The position numbers and the translations under genes are program-made. From Escarpia spicata (Eukaryota > Annelida > Polychaeta > Sabellida > Siboglinidae): DNA of 64,000 nt. Every line of letters begins with the position of its first letter. The first letter of the stretch is position 1. Location: the NCBI GenBank assembly GCA_963995525.1, contig OZ023217.1:21751273-21815272 (forward strand). Direction: 5' to 3'. The notes under the pieces are model-generated. The model ran no database searches and was not told the DNA's origin. It saw nothing but the letters and a program-made list of their open reading frames with translations. Positions 1-12,858 of this stretch are shown piece after piece.

Positions 1-62
1 TAAGTCCCACCTCCAAGCCAACACAATGCTGTAAGTCCCACCTCCAAGCAAGGCAATGCAAT
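1..62. repeat. Short tandem copies of a 'cccacctccaag' repeat
   Basis: Two copies of a roughly 31-bp unit containing cccacctccaag lie back to back at the window start. The same core recurs at 733-800 and, in related form, at 22293-22512, 40378-40440 and 46232-46345. It is a dispersed repeat family with no coding signal. Confidence 0.6.
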
Positions 63-109
63 TAGAAGTACCCAAGGTAGTAGTAGGTGCATACAAAATA
101 ATTTGACGT

Positions 110-325
110 GAGATGCCATCCTTGGGGTCAATCTACCATACTCGCTGTGCACGTAAGTCCAGAAGCAGTATGCGGGATACAGCCCACCCAGCCAACCATC
201 TCTTTGAGCTTCTTCCCTCTGCGAAGCACTACAGAAGTACCAAAACTAGAACAACGAGGTTTAAAAACAGTTTTCCCGCAGGCTGTAAGACAATTGAACG
301 GAGAGGTATTCCTCGTTTCATAACT
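110..325 (+). pseudogene. LINE reverse-transcriptase C-terminal fragment
   Basis: The translation resembles the C-terminal tail of a CR1/Jockey-type non-LTR reverse transcriptase. It has the pattern H-P-x-x-x-LFELLPSxxxYRS, then TTRFKNSF, then FPQAVRQLNGE. The two halves sit in different reading frames, with the shift near 262-270 in a run rich in A and T, so this copy is broken. Nothing upstream of the fragment remains in the window. The family assignment is from remembered consensus and the fragment is short. Confidence 0.55.
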
Positions 326-940
326 ATGTCTCCTGCCGGTTCCGTTCTTGTGTCATCTGCTTATTTTACTTATCTAACTACCCCTATATACTGTTTTAGG
401 TGTTTAGGTTTAGACGGCTGTGATGCTGCATTCATGGAATTTTACTATTATTATACTAATATTTATTTATTTTTACCAAGCTAGTTCATTTATGTCTGGA
501 GATATGTGATATTCTATAAAACATTTTGTTTTTAACCTGCACACGTTTTATAATGTTTCTGATGTGTATATCTTACCCATGCGCATGTGTGTTGAAGGGT
601 CAGGGGAAACGAGCGTGAAAAAAGAGTATTGAATGTTGTAAAGAGTACCGGTACTTGAGTTGTTACGCGACAAATTCCTTGTATATTTTTAAAATGCTAC
701 TTGGCAATAAACCGTCTACTACTAAGATGTTGTAATTCCCACCTCCAAGCCAGCGCAGTGTTGTCAGTCATGCCACAACAGTCCCACCTCCAAGAAAGCA
801 CCCTTTTTGTTCACATCTTTCAGAATAATATTTGTGCTTTCAGTTATTTAACCATGTTAAATATAGTTAAAATGTGTATATAAATGTTTCGTTACCATGT
901 TAAAAGTAGATGACCCTTGATGTTCTTGGCAAAGAAAACA
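326..940. other. Intergenic, no gene recognised
   Basis: AT-rich sequence with short open frames only. At 733-800 it contains another copy of the cccacctccaag repeat seen at the window start. Confidence 0.5.
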
Positions 941-1323
941 TATCATTTATTCATTCCATTAAGTGTACATGTCCTAATTATTGTACACCCCTTTTTAGCA
1001 GCATCTGACACTGCGACATCTTTCTCCAATCTCAACCATGACTATTGAATCCATCAATATAATTTAATTTCTACGAATATCATTCAAAGCTCAGTGATGA
1101 AACAATATTGAAAGGTCCACCCAAATTACCAGACTACAATGTTCTGGTATCATGTTGCTCATGTGTGGATATATAAATCGTTTGATAGTCACATCTGCTG
1201 AGATGGGAACCGCGAAACATTTTTGTACTCCCATGTATGCATATAGGAATGCAAAATGTTACATATGTTCGTGTCTTAAATATTTGTTAAACGTACTGTA
1301 CGTTTAATAGAATTAATATGGTA
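941..1323 (+). mobile_element. MITE family A, copy 1
   Basis: This 383-bp non-coding unit matches 51565-51961 (reverse orientation) and, in its first half, 23109-23345. The ends are imperfect inverted repeats of the form TAYCRTATTYRTTC, and a palindrome AAACGTACTGTACGTTT sits just inside the right end. Shared internal blocks include TTCAAAGCTCAGTGATGA and GAATGCAAAAT. Three copies with inverted ends in 64 kb support a non-autonomous DNA transposon. The superfamily is not evident. Confidence 0.65.
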
Positions 1324-2950
1324 TATATATATATATGTATGTTATTTTGCTGTTTTGCTGTCAACAAGTGGTGTAATTTTTTATCCAGACAGACGATGTT
1401 GAGGCAAAAGAAGCCACCTGGTCCAGATCATTTGGGCCAAGACAGCAGTGGCAGCAACTGAAACCATCCCCTACTCATGTCTCCAGTCAGTTCTACGGCT
1501 CACCTCTGCTCCACTGGACACACACCTGATGTCACAATGGTGCTGACATGTTTACAGTATTCATGTCAGTCGTACTACTTACATTGTCCAAGGGAAGGTG
1601 CCAAAAGTGAGAGATTCGTTGAGCAAAAATTATCAGATGTGGTTGGGAACTGGATAGGATTACTTTCTGACCACAGTTATTATCTGACTGAAGATGTTTA
1701 CAACTGGCAGGGTGTGGCAGGGGTCCAACCCCCCATATTGCACCTGTTTTGGGGGCCAACCCCCTATTTGTAAGACCAACCTTCCATTTCCAGCCACCCC
1801 TTACTAATGAGGTGCTTTAATTTAACATCTGTAGGTTGTTTGATAATTGCCTTTCCTTCATTACTAACATGGGAGATTTGCTTCAAAACAATGAGCACTG
1901 ATCTGTGATGTTAGAGTTGGTTATCTATACTGACAACAGAAATAAATGTGAAAACTGTGATACGTCTAATGTGTGCCAAACTGTGTGTGCCTTTGACACA
2001 TGATGAGAAATTTAAGATTGTGATAATATGTTCGTGTTTGTTGAAGTTGTTTACAATATAATATTTTATATGTATATATATTCCCCATGTCAAAATATTT
2101 GTGCCTAAGGATACTGCATACAATCACGTCGGTGAATAAAGAAAGGTGTGTAACACGTGCAATCAAATACGTGTTTACACATGTGTGCCTGCACCCAAAC
2201 TTATGGGTACCAAATAATTAATAAAATGAGAAATAAGAAAAACATTTTTATATGACTTACTGTTAACTGCACATGTGCCAAAAAGTGCTGCATGACTTGC
2301 TAGATTTGTTATTGTTGTGGAATCAGTGGTGATGTTTCCTTTCATTTGTAACTGGCGTATATTGTTGATGCCTTATGAACAGGCACTTTTAACATTGTTA
2401 GTATAAAACAGTACTCATATGTTTGTTGTGTTTTAAATATTAACCCAATAAAATTAATCTATTTCGAGTTGCCTCTCCCCGTATGTTTATATGCCTCCAC
2501 CTGTATATAAGTTCATTTAAACATGTCACTGTTTCAGTGCTTAGTATACGTGTATTTAATGGGTTATTAAATGTTGCATAAATTTCAGAAAGGCTCTCTT
2601 TTGTGAATTGAAAAATGATATATTGCGTACACAAGTTTAATAAAGGGGATATTTATATTATAATTCCTTCACTGTCGGATAATAATCCTTCAGTTTTGTA
2701 ATATGAAAGGTGAGAAGTCTTCTATTTTATGGTAAAATAATGAAATATAAAATAGCGTGTATCCTAACATCTTGATTGCTCAGACATGTTTTAATGAACC
2801 AGTTAAAAGAACAGGATCAATTATATATTTATGATTGTGTCAAGTATTTACATCATCATGAAATATGTTAACATTAACATCCGTAAAATTACATTATCAT
2901 CAACTACTTGCAATGCAAACATGATTGACATTAAAAGGAGGAAGTCTGTT
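1324..2950. other. Intergenic, no gene recognised
   Basis: AT-rich DNA beginning with a short TA run. Open frames at 1477-1773 and 1911-2166 have no recognisable domain or convincing splice context. Nothing else could be supported. Confidence 0.45.
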
Positions 2951-2954
2951 TCTA

Positions 2955-3952
2955 GTTAGTCCTTTGGGCCAAAGGTCCAACGGACTTATGCCATCACTCT
3001 GCATTCGCTGTGAGCCGTTAGCTACCACATCTCGGAAACCATTCAGTAACTTTTTTATATATTTTGTAGACGTATCTTAGGATACTGCCATTATGCACGA
3101 GAAATCTGTATTTGATTGAATAATTCTAAGGGCACCCCAAGGCCCCCAAAAATGCTAAATTGTCCTAATACTTCCTTACTGCTCTAAGCCTCCTGCACTG
3201 ATCTTTATTTATAACTGTCACTGATCTCTATTTATAACTGGATATTGCCCTATCTCTGATCACTGGGGTGGCTAGCCTGGCACTAAATTTAGGTATGTGT
3301 GTGGTCAGTGAGCACTGGCCTGAGTGGTCACTCATGGCCACAGTTTATTGTTTTATTGTTGGTCAGTCTTGGTGTGGCCAGGGCTGGGCTGTTGTTTATT
3401 ACCCAGAGTGGGAGAAAGAGTGCTTTGTGGGCTTCAGGAATTGTAGGCAGTAGGGTGAGACATTCTGGTGTAATACACCTTTTGTATCAATACAGATGGA
3501 ATGATATAATATACTAAGCACCACATTTCTAGTGTATCATGGCACTTTACGTTAATAACATGCATACTATAAGCCAACTTTGAATGCCACACACTCAATA
3601 TTTCCATGCTATCCATTTGCATATGCAAAACCTTCACAGTCATGTTGTGTTATCATTTTGTTTACACATAAAGACATAATCTGGCATAACTTGATAAGTT
3701 TTTCTAGCAACAAATTTGTACTTCCAGAGTATCATTGCAACATAACATACCTACTGTGTGCCACATTTGAATGTTGTGCATGTAATATTTCCATGCAATC
3801 CATTTGCATGTATAATGTAAAACTTCAACAGCCGATTTCTTCATTTTCACTTACCCAACCTTTACAAGAATGTAAGAAAACAAAGTTACAATTTTTCCGA
3901 CTTATCACTCATTTGGTCAGCCGGGGTCACATATAGACGTATTAGTCCAAAG
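2955..3952. mobile_element. Putative DNA element bounded by AGTCCTTTGG repeats
   Basis: The block is bounded by inverted copies of AGTCCTTTGG (about 2958 and 3943). Inside are two diverged direct copies, about 185 bp apart, of a segment containing 'aatatttccatgc' followed by 'atccatttgcat'. The open frames are short and look incidental. The terminal repeats are short, so this is only a candidate transposon. Confidence 0.35.
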
Positions 3953-3954
3953 GA

Positions 3955-6260
3955 CTTTTCATTTAATAATATAATATAGTAAGACTATAATAACTATGTT
4001 TAAGGTATACTGTCCACAAAATTATGTTTATTAAGCCTGTAAGAACGGTCACAATTTGAAAGATACGCCCCAGAGCATGTTCAAATGGTAAGCAAAATAT
4101 CCAGTTTCAAAACAAACTTGATTGGTAATAGACACCATTAGCTGACGCAATAAGCACAAACCTGATGCCAAAAACATACATCAACCGCAAAGTTAATTGA
4201 GTTCTATGTCACAGCTTTTGTGATCCAATCAGAGGTTTATGCGAACGCCAAACATGAATATTTCGTGTAAATACAAACGCCGACTTATTTTGCACATAAA
4301 TATTTATGGTAATTCAAATGTAACTATACAGAGTAATGGCTACACCTTTTAGGATCACATGCTTGTAAAGAAAGTTGAGTTATAAATTACCAATTTGCAT
4401 ATTTGACTTTAAAAAAAGACCTACGACTTGCTTGTTTTCATCTACAGCGATGCAGTGAGGTGCAATAACAGTGCAAAACACATTTGTTTATTGGACTCCA
4501 CAAGCTTAGCCTACGCTTATGCATGGCTAAGCGCACCTATATACTATATTGTAACACATGTCTAGCTAATGTTTATTAAGCCCACACAGAGTTATATGAG
4601 CCTACAATGTAAATCAACCTAAACTTATTTATTTACAAAAATTTATATCTTTAAACAGAAACCTAAGCATTGTATTTAGCGGTTTATATAAAATGTAGAT
4701 TTATGGTCTGTTTACATTACCGTCTCGACTACTTGCCGACAGTTGATTAAAAAAATTACTGAACATTTTTTATTGAGCAAAGTGCGCTGACCAGCTGTCA
4801 ATCAGTGTCAGCTCTGGTGTTTTTTTTGCAATTTGTGCCAGCCGTTCATATTTAATTTAAAAAACAAACGTTTTTAACCATTTTACAAACGGTAACACTA
4901 ATTACTATTATTATTAGTTCATTTTATCTATGATAAAACAACTATTGTTTTTTATTCCAATGCATTATTTTTAATATACATTTGTATATTGCGCTGTGTA
5001 CAATATTGGATGTGGCTCTTAACAAAATAAAATACTATTATTATAACATAATAATTACCCCGACACCCCTCCCATCCCATGTAACGTTTCGTCACATACA
5101 CCCGCTACGCCTAAGCTTGACATACTTTAAAGATGTCCCCTAATATTTCGGACCAATTAAAGAAAATATTGCCCATTATGGAACCCCACGATGTGGTATA
5201 CAAACATCATGATTAGGCTATGTTGTTGCATAAGAGGACTCGAGCCACAATTGTTTGTTTGCTTAGCGTAATCATACGAGCCGGAATGACTGCATTGGGG
5301 GTTCACGTTTGCCGTTCTTTCGTCCTAAATTCTACCTTCCTGCAATTATCGATTCCGTTAACACATTTATACATATATCTATATATTTTGTACATGCATT
5401 TTACTGTAACACTCAGAAAATCACTACATGAGAAAACAATTACCTGCTGGATCCGATCATAAAAACACTAACCATTAACCACGATACCATTTGATGTTCA
5501 ACAATTTCCCATGTTCAACACGGCAGACTTCATATTATAAATTACTACGCTGGCTAATTCTGAGTAGAGGAACAAACTGTCTCCAATTAAATTGAAGTTA
5601 AATACTTTTTATTATTGTTCATTTCATTTGGGTTAGAAACCAGTTGATACTACTTGTATTTATATCAATAAATTTTTCAATAAACGCAATAAAACTTTGT
5701 GACTTTAAACTATTCTTGACAAAATCTTGACTATTTCAACATCATACCAATAAATAGTACTTTATATGTCAGAATCAGTCAAAACACATTAGGATGTAAT
5801 AGCTTTTATTTTGTAAAAATTGCGAAAGAATATTGAGTTAAAGATGACATGATATGTTGCAACAAGACCACACAGTAAGCATTCACAGAATACTGCAATT
5901 ACAAGATAACATTTACTTTCAGAATAGCTGAAATAAAACAGGTTTAATCACGACAATAATACATAGCATGTGAAATCAGCAGCAGCCGTATAAAAGGGAA
6001 CAGAAAGAAAGCTGCATGCTGTGTGTAACTTTATGGTTCACATAATAAAGTGAACAAATGTGTAGAACAATACGTAGATTCAATTCAAAGCTTTACCAAT
6101 TTACATAGAAATGGCATGAAGCATGAAATAAAATGCAGCATATCTGATATGCTATGGAATGCAACATTCAATTAACTGTCAGAAATTATTTGCAGATTCA
6201 TATGCAGCAACTAGTCGTACACAATCAACTGATGACCACAACAAGATGCCTGTTTAGTCT
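3955..6260. other. Intergenic, no gene recognised
   Basis: AT-rich sequence without a supported exon, RNA gene or repeat. The 80-codon frame at 5220-5462 is hydrophobic but has no recognisable domain. Confidence 0.45.
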
Positions 6261-6264
6261 AACA

Positions 6265-6500
6265 CATGCTTGACTTATCTGGGAAGCATTCAGTCACGCT
6301 GCAATTACCACATAAAGACCATTCACATGCATCAACGACTGTCTATAGCCATGTCCTCATTTATACAGTTAAGTAAAGTGAGGCATAGTGGAGTGAACAA
6401 AATTATCAAAGCTTCAGCACAAAGGCAATACCATTAGAACCGTGTTCTAACCACGGTGCTATGAAGTCTTATCTGACTCGGGCGAGTCAGCTTGAAGACA
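6265..6500 (-). repeat. SINE-like repeat, copy 1 (degenerate)
   Basis: This region shares blocks with 13480-13725: 'aagcattcag' followed by 'cacgctgcaa', then 'ctgtctatagcca' matching 'ctgtctacagcca', then a conserved tail ending near 'gtgaac'. The better-preserved copy has a tRNA-like head with A- and B-box matches on the minus strand. In this copy the head is too worn to score. Confidence 0.45.
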
Positions 6501-7430
6501 TTTCAGTTTTGCTAGTAAGCCATCACCATTGGTGACAGGAATTGGTGGCAACTGAAAATAATCTGGACCTTTTTCGAGGTTACACAATTAACAGCAAGAC
6601 AAGTTACTTTTCAATTATATAGTTCATCAACCCACCACCATGATATAGGACTATCTGAAATAAATTACTAAATGAACTGTAAAATCTTCCCATCTCAGTT
6701 CTGTCAGGTTTTAGTTTAGTGCAAACAGTCTGACAAGAATAACCTTTGCACCAACAGTATTAATTTGGCAGATGCCAAATTGATTTTACTATAACTATAT
6801 GTATGTATGATTGTATGTATGTACGTACGTATGTACATATGTGTGCATTTATGTGTGTATGTATATACACCTGACAATTTCAAGTCCACATAAATAGCAC
6901 AAAACATGTATATATCATACCTTCATAACGAGCAACTTGGCATAAACAAAACAATGTAAATTATACAGGACAACAATGTATATAAAATAAATACAAATAG
7001 ATACAAACAAAATAAATGTAAATTATATAACAGATACTTCTTGCTGAATGGAAAATTGAGGAAAACATACAGCAATGGTGACATGTAATGGATAACGACA
7101 TGTATAAAATTCAGTAAAATATTAATAAGCACACTGGTGTAGTTTTTCTGTAAAAAATCATCAAACCATATCAACAACCCTCTCCTGGTTACGAGCTGTC
7201 GCATCAGTTCACAAGTACAAAAGAACAGCATTACATACGGGTGGGGGAAAGTGGTCATAACCATATTGTGGGAAAATAAATCGCTATAAAGACACCGCCT
7301 GTCGGGTGGAACAGATGTCAACACACCACTGAGGATATCAGAAGGGAGCAGCAAGGTGGGTAATGTCTTGTCACATCAGTTAAATTTGGTGGCTATTTGC
7401 TTTGGTATGGTGGCCATTTTAGATCCAACC
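6500..7430. other. Intergenic, TGTATGTA microsatellite at 6793-6880
   Basis: The only structure seen is a short TGTATGTA-type microsatellite. The 143-codon minus frame at 6923-7354 is hydrophobic and AT-driven, and I do not accept it as a gene. Confidence 0.4.
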
Positions 7431-7435
7431 ACCTA

Positions 7436-7690
7436 TGGGTGAGTGAACTGGTGGGTGTATTGGTAGGTGAACCGGTGGGTGTATCGGTGGGTGTACTGGT
7501 TTGGTTGGTGTATCAGTGAGAATATTGGGGGTGTATTCGTTGGTATATTAGAGGGTGTACCGGTGGGTATATTGGGGGTGTATCGGTGGGTATACCGGTT
7601 GATAAACTGGTGGGTGTATTGGTGGGTGTATCAGTGGGTATACTGGTGGTTCTATCGGTGGATGTATCAGTGGGTGTATTAGTGGGGGAG
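7436..7690. repeat. Minisatellite, about 12-bp unit GGTGGGTGTATC
   Basis: About twenty degenerate copies of a 12-bp unit GGTGGGTGTAT(C/T) lie just beyond the 3' end of the ankyrin/SOCS gene. The G-rich strand is the plus strand, so the gene's transcript would carry the C-rich complement if transcription runs through it. Open frames here are products of the repeat. Confidence 0.85.
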
Positions 7691-7789
7691 TGGTTTGAAC
7701 TAATGTTTTTTGGACTTTGAGAACTTATAAAACCACCCCTTTTTGAACTGACGAGAACAGACATGCATGCGGTGGTTTCTGCAGTCACG

Positions 7790-7862
7790 ATTGACCCAGT
7801 CACACCTCGAATGACCCAGTCACACCTCAAGTGACCCAGTCACACCTCGAATGACCCAGTGG
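7790..7862. repeat. 20-bp tandem repeat overlapping the stop codon of the ankyrin/SOCS gene
   Basis: Three and a half copies of tgacccagtcacacctcgaa run from the 3' flank into the last codons of the minus-strand gene ending at 7840. The final residues (TTGSFEV) and the TGA are therefore encoded by repeat sequence. Confidence 0.8.
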
Positions 7863-10720
7863 TTGGACGGAAGAGATCTCGACACAAGATGAAATGTTTG
7901 GTCGACGACGGCACAGTCAACTTATCAACCTTCGTCAAGAGCTGTCGACCGAGAATCCGTCGGAGCTGCCTCCTCACCAGATGGCGCAATTTGGGTGGGG
8001 TGACTAGTGAGGCATGCACGAGATGGTTGAGGTACTTGAGTTTGTCCTCAGGGACGTGTACGGGTGCCGAACTCGCTTCGACCCAGCGCCGAATACACGA
8101 CACGTCGCAGCCAGCCTTGATGAGAATCGCTGCAATGTCCCATGCATGTGACAAGAACGCGTGCTGCACGGGCGTGCACTTCTGCTTACGATACTTTGTG
8201 TCTTCATCTGACTCGCTCGAGCTGAAGCTGGGGTTGATGAAGACAATTCCCGGCAGGCTGATGTCACAATTGGCGTCAAACAGATGTCTGATGACACGTA
8301 CACTGTTCATGGCGATGGCAATAAGCAGTGGCGTCGTTCCCGGAACGATGTCACCATTGTGTGTCAGCGTTGATGACTGAGCATCAACGTTCGCACTGTG
8401 CGTCAACAGCTGCTTCACAATGACAGGCGTGCAGGCACGCACGGCCACGTGCAGCGCCGTCCATCCGTCAGGAGTCGCAAGATTCACGTTACACCCATAC
8501 TCGATGAAAACCTCAACGACTTCAGTGTAGCGACTTGAGCAGGCGACCATGAGTGGCGTCGCGCCTTGCTTGGCGACTGCGTCAATTGGCAGGCCTTTCT
8601 GTGTGAGGAGACGATGGCACAGCTTAGCATACCCCATACATGCAGCCCAATGCAGTGCAGTCAAACCCTCGTGATCTCTGTGAATCGGATCTGCGCCAAG
8701 ATCAAGCAGGTACTGTGCTATGACCTGGTCATGACCACACGCCAAGAGAAACACCGTACGACCCTGTGAATCGATCGCCTCCATATCTGCCCCAAGTGCA
8801 GCCAACAACAATTTCGTGTTGTCAAGTCGATGATACCGCACCGCCTTATGTAGCGCCATGTTGAACTTACTGTGCAGATCCGCCTCGGCGTACCTCTCAA
8901 TGCATGGATGGTTCGACACAAGCAACTCAAGCACCTCTGGTTTGCCCTCCTGCACAAGATACATGAATGGGCTGTCGTTGAAGCCGCGGTCACCATACTG
9001 CCCCTCGAATGGGTCAAGTTTGAGGTCAGTAAGAAGCATGCGCACCTCGTCGATATCGTTCACATTCCAATCCTCATTCTCGACGGGAACATTGACATGA
9101 TAACACAGCTTTACAAAGGCAGGATCCTTCGACGCGAGTGCCATACTCATCTTGGCGATCTCCGTTGTGCAGCCTGCCTCATAGAGCAGTTCCATGACGT
9201 CAGCATGACGACAGCGGAACGCGTGCACAAACGCTGTGTCCCCATTGTCATCCTCTGTGTCGCAGTCCGTGCCAGCAGAGAGTAGCACCTGCAAGCAACA
9301 CACACGAGTTCGACAAGTTTGTCATAGCAAACCAGTACAACTTATTTTTTAATTACAGTTGATCATTATCATGTGGTGCCATCCAAGCCTTCATGCAGAA
9401 TAACAATTTAACCAGACCAAAAATGTCCCGGTAGATAACATACACAATCCAGTCCAAATATATGCATATGTACATAAATAGATATGAGCGAAGTCACAAA
9501 AAAAGGAAAAGTTGGGTATAAACTGGGAGGGAAAAATGTGAGTGACAGACATTTAAAAAGCAAAATGGACATATACCCCTGGTAAATAACAGCGAGAGTC
9601 AGTAGTATTTAAGGCTTTATGCTCTTCAAATTTCCATCGGTCCAAACCGAACTTTTTTGTCCATACAAATGATGGGTGGATGGATCTCTAGATAAAGCTA
9701 TGTCCTGTGGTGCAATTGCATGGTCCTCTCAGCTAGTGCTGTTGATTTACCTTCACACAGCCATAAGAGCCAACCTTGGCTGCCTGGATGAGAGCCTTGT
9801 TGAGCCCTTGCTTGTAGAGTGGAGTCCACTGGAGCACCTGTTTGAGCAGCTCCACCACATCCAACTGCACCGTCTTGTAGACACTGAAACACGTGTACAG
9901 TATGTTACATTGTTCCATGAGAAAGTACATTTTCCGTGAGGAAAACAACCTTTGTATATAATTGCTTCACATTTTGGTGAAGTGTTGTATTATAGACATG
10001 CCAGTAACATCATCACATGGAGCATCCTTTGAAAGCTATTTGGCAGTTCACCACATGTTATCACTGTTCTTTGGCTACTAAGTATTCTAGGTGCTATGCA
10101 CACCCCAGAGCTACCCTTCAGCAGTCACCCCTAGCTACATCATGATGGCCACCCTTAGCCACCCCTCGACCACTCCTCAGGCCACCCCTAAGCCCAAGCC
10201 ACACTATGTCGCCCCTCTTGGCCAACCCTAGTCACTTTTCAGCCACCACTGGCTACCCTTTGGCTTTCCCAGCAATCGGTGGCAAACCATAGGCACACCT
10301 CAGCCATGCCTCAACCACCCCCAGCCACACTTCAGCCATGCTTCCACCCCCGGCCACCCTTCAGCCACCCATTGGCCACCACTCAGCCATCCCTTTGCCA
10401 TCCTTGGCCACCCCTTCACCACACCTCGGCCACCTCTCAAACACTCTTTCGCCACCCCTCAAACACTCCTTGACCACCCCTCAGCCATCCTCATCCACCC
10501 ATTACCACCCTTAACCATCCCTCAACCACTCCACAACCGCCGCACAACCACACGTCAACCACCCATCACCCCTCAGCCACTACAGGCTACCACTCCACCC
10601 ATGGCCCCCTATCCACACCTTATCCACCCCTGGCCACCTCTCAGGTACAGTTGTAGAATAGAGGACACACCTGGAAGCCTTCGACTGCTTCTCCACCTGG
10701 GCTGACGTCTTGCCGGACAT
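7840..10720 (-). CDS. Ankyrin repeat and SOCS box (ASB-like) protein, 3 exons
   Basis: Gene model: exons 10720-10671, 9883-9751 and 9288-7840, totalling 1632 bp or 543 residues. Start MSGKTSAQVEKQ; acceptors TTTCAG and TTGCAG, donors CCAG|GTGTGT and GAAG|GTAAAT. Intron phases 2 and 0 agree across both junctions. Residues about 62-490 contain repeated ankyrin units, recognisable by G-x-TALHxAA, G-ATPLMVACSSR and DGWTALHVAVRA patterns. Residues about 491-533 form a SOCS box beginning PPKLRHLVRRQLRRILG. ASB proteins are substrate receptors of elongin B/C-Cul5 ubiquitin ligases: the ankyrin repeats bind the target and the SOCS box binds the ligase. The BC-box cysteine position holds Val, and the Cul5-box motif reads LTVP rather than LPxP. 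Which ASB subfamily it belongs to is not resolved. The promoter was not identified. Confidence 0.85.
10090..10645. repeat. CCACCCCT-rich low-complexity repeat in intron 1 of the ASB-like gene
   Basis: An irregular repeat of gccaccc and ccacccctcag units fills most of the first intron (9884-10670) of the ankyrin/SOCS gene. It gives pyrimidine-biased plus-strand sequence and Pro/His-rich spurious frames. No exon was seen in it. Confidence 0.75.
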
Positions 10721-11525
10721 CACGAGATTGTGTCAGTTCTCAGCCCCACCTACACACACAAACAACGTTCATCTTAGCTGATGTATGGGATCACCTCAGA
10801 ACATCAATGTCTGATATAAGACAAAATTACTTTCCTTTGGGCGAGGAGGATCAGAGGCAGTTTTGTCTGGCATCGGACATCAATATTTTACTCTTCGGAC
10901 TTTCATGCCCTCTCACTTTGTTTGTGTGTATGGAGAAAATTATTGCACCATTTCATTCTTCATTTTATGCCATTACGTGATTAGCCTTGATTACCCAGAG
11001 TAGTTCGTTCCGTGAGGTGGCAGCAATTTTTCATCCCTCACCACTGCCTGAGGAACAACATGACACTGAAATGTTCACCGGTAGACGACTTTACCCCAAA
11101 AAATTATTGATTGACTCTCAGGCTAACTGTGAGTGTAAAGTAAAACATTAAATAAGAGTAAACGTTTATCAATCGACGTACATCGACTGATATTTGTAAT
11201 ATACTGATATCATCATATCGATGTTTACAAACTTTCATCTGAGGGGGTAGGGGCTGAGGCCAGGTAAAAATTATTTAATCTGTGTTTAACAACAGACAAC
11301 TTTTATTTTGATCTATAAATGTCATTATATCTGTCTTGAATCGCATCCTCGCCATCCAAATGTGTTTTAATTAACTACATTTTTCAAATAAAATTTAACC
11401 ATTATCTATTTATGAATATTAACCTTCCTGTTCAGGCAGTACAGCATACAATGCAAACATGTCAGGGAAAAAACATTAAAACCAAACAAATCTTAATCAA
11501 CTAACAGACAGAGGAACTTCACTAC
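10721..11525. other. Upstream flank of the ASB-like gene, promoter not resolved
   Basis: This is the 5' side of the minus-strand gene starting at 10720. I saw no clear TATA box, initiator or further exon; the sequence is AT-rich. Confidence 0.35.
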
Positions 11526-11529
11526 TAAA

Positions 11530-11712
11530 GTCAGTCATAGTCAAGGGACTGGACGAAAGTGACGTGACTAGCGCGGTGACCGTATCAGTGGGACTAATTT
11601 CATATAGTTTATTGTTACATCAATAATTTTGGACTGTCCTATGGTGACCTTAATTGCGAGGTGGCTGTATTACTGAGGTGACCGTGAAGTGAGGTTCGAC
11701 TGTACAATAGTT
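11530..11712 (-). mobile_element. MITE family F, copy 1
   Basis: On the minus strand it starts TACAGTCGAACCTCACTT, followed by CGGTCACCTCAGTAATACAG. The same block recurs at 49143-49312 and 54187-54356, with shared TTAAGGTCACC and ACAGTCACC phrases. It is non-coding and looks like the end region of a DNA transposon. Confidence 0.55.
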
Positions 11713-12855
11713 GTGGTTCAGCATAACACATTTAAATTTAGATATTATAGTTTATATAAATATATATAAATTGTTTTTTGTACTTTTACAAATATTTTCT
11801 GCACCCCCCTGTCTGTGTTTCCTCTATGTAGCAGCAGTCAGTATGGATTACCAACTATCCCTGTTAAAAATAATCAACCCTTAGTTGTAAAAGATGGATT
11901 GCACTGCACACTGGTCTTGTTACTGTGCAAAATCTCTCCCTTTTACCAACTTCATCCCGTGAAATGTCTGCCAGAATTCATCACACAGAATTATATACTC
12001 AAAGCGACTTGTTTTTCAATTCGCGGCCCAACCACTGGGATAATCAATAGACCCAGCTGCTTCTTATGTACCGAGAAGTCCACCGGGCAAGAGAAGACTT
12101 TGGTACAACCCAAACCTGCTGATTTCCCTACAGGATTGGTTGGGGCTGAAGATGAAGGGAAATGGTTGTACCTCCCTCCCGCCTGGTGAATCCCACAAGA
12201 AACCCCAGCTGTTCTACTCACTCAGGCTCATGAATAATGCAGCTAGGTCCATAAACTCCACATCGCTTTGACTACTTCATTACCGTCCTAGCAAATCACC
12301 TACGTCAAGTACTTGTACATCACGTTTTCAGTATTTGTACTTGATCAATTGTACTTGCCAAAATATCAAGTACCTTTCAAGTACATGTCAAGTACATAAC
12401 TTAAGTACCGGTATTAATAATACAAAATAATACTTCCCTACTGACTGTCTGAATACCTATGTATGCAAAGAAGTCTTGAAGTCCACGTTTTATTACCCAA
12501 GTATTAAATTATATTTACAAAACTGTAACAGTTAAGTAAATCACTCAAACCTCTCAATTAGGACCCCAATTGTTGGAGAATTTGAAATCAAGACAGCTCC
12601 TGTTTGAATTGTCCCATGTCAGAGTGCCAGATACAGTATTGAAGGTTGTTCTGGAGTGATGTTCGATTCTTGGGGAAACAGCTCTATTTAAAGCAATCTA
12701 ATATTACGTCAAATTTTTACCTCAAGAACTGTCATGACTGAGTACTGAGACCGTCCCAAGGTTTTGTTTTCTGTACTGTAGTTGTTTTCCAATTTCTCTA
12801 TTGATTTTGTTGCTGGTATTGTAACTGTTGGCATTACTGTATTTTTGGTTTGCCT
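11713..12855. other. Intergenic, with AAGTAC-rich patch at 12300-12410
   Basis: No supported gene. The patch holds about seven copies of caagtac or gtacttg in both orientations. The 124-codon plus frame at 11815-12189 overlaps a 76-codon minus frame and shows no recognisable domain. Confidence 0.4.
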
Positions 12856-12858
12856 AGT

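Noticed and set aside
6923..7354. 143-codon minus-strand hydrophobic frame
   Set aside because: Phe/Leu/Tyr-rich composition typical of AT-rich noise; no recognisable motif or start context.
7859..9285. Plus-strand frames of 173 and 137 codons opposite the ASB-like gene
   Set aside because: Antisense shadows of the ankyrin coding exon.
11815..12189. 124-codon plus-strand frame
   Set aside because: No domain, no splice context, and it overlaps an equally plausible minus frame (11991-12221).
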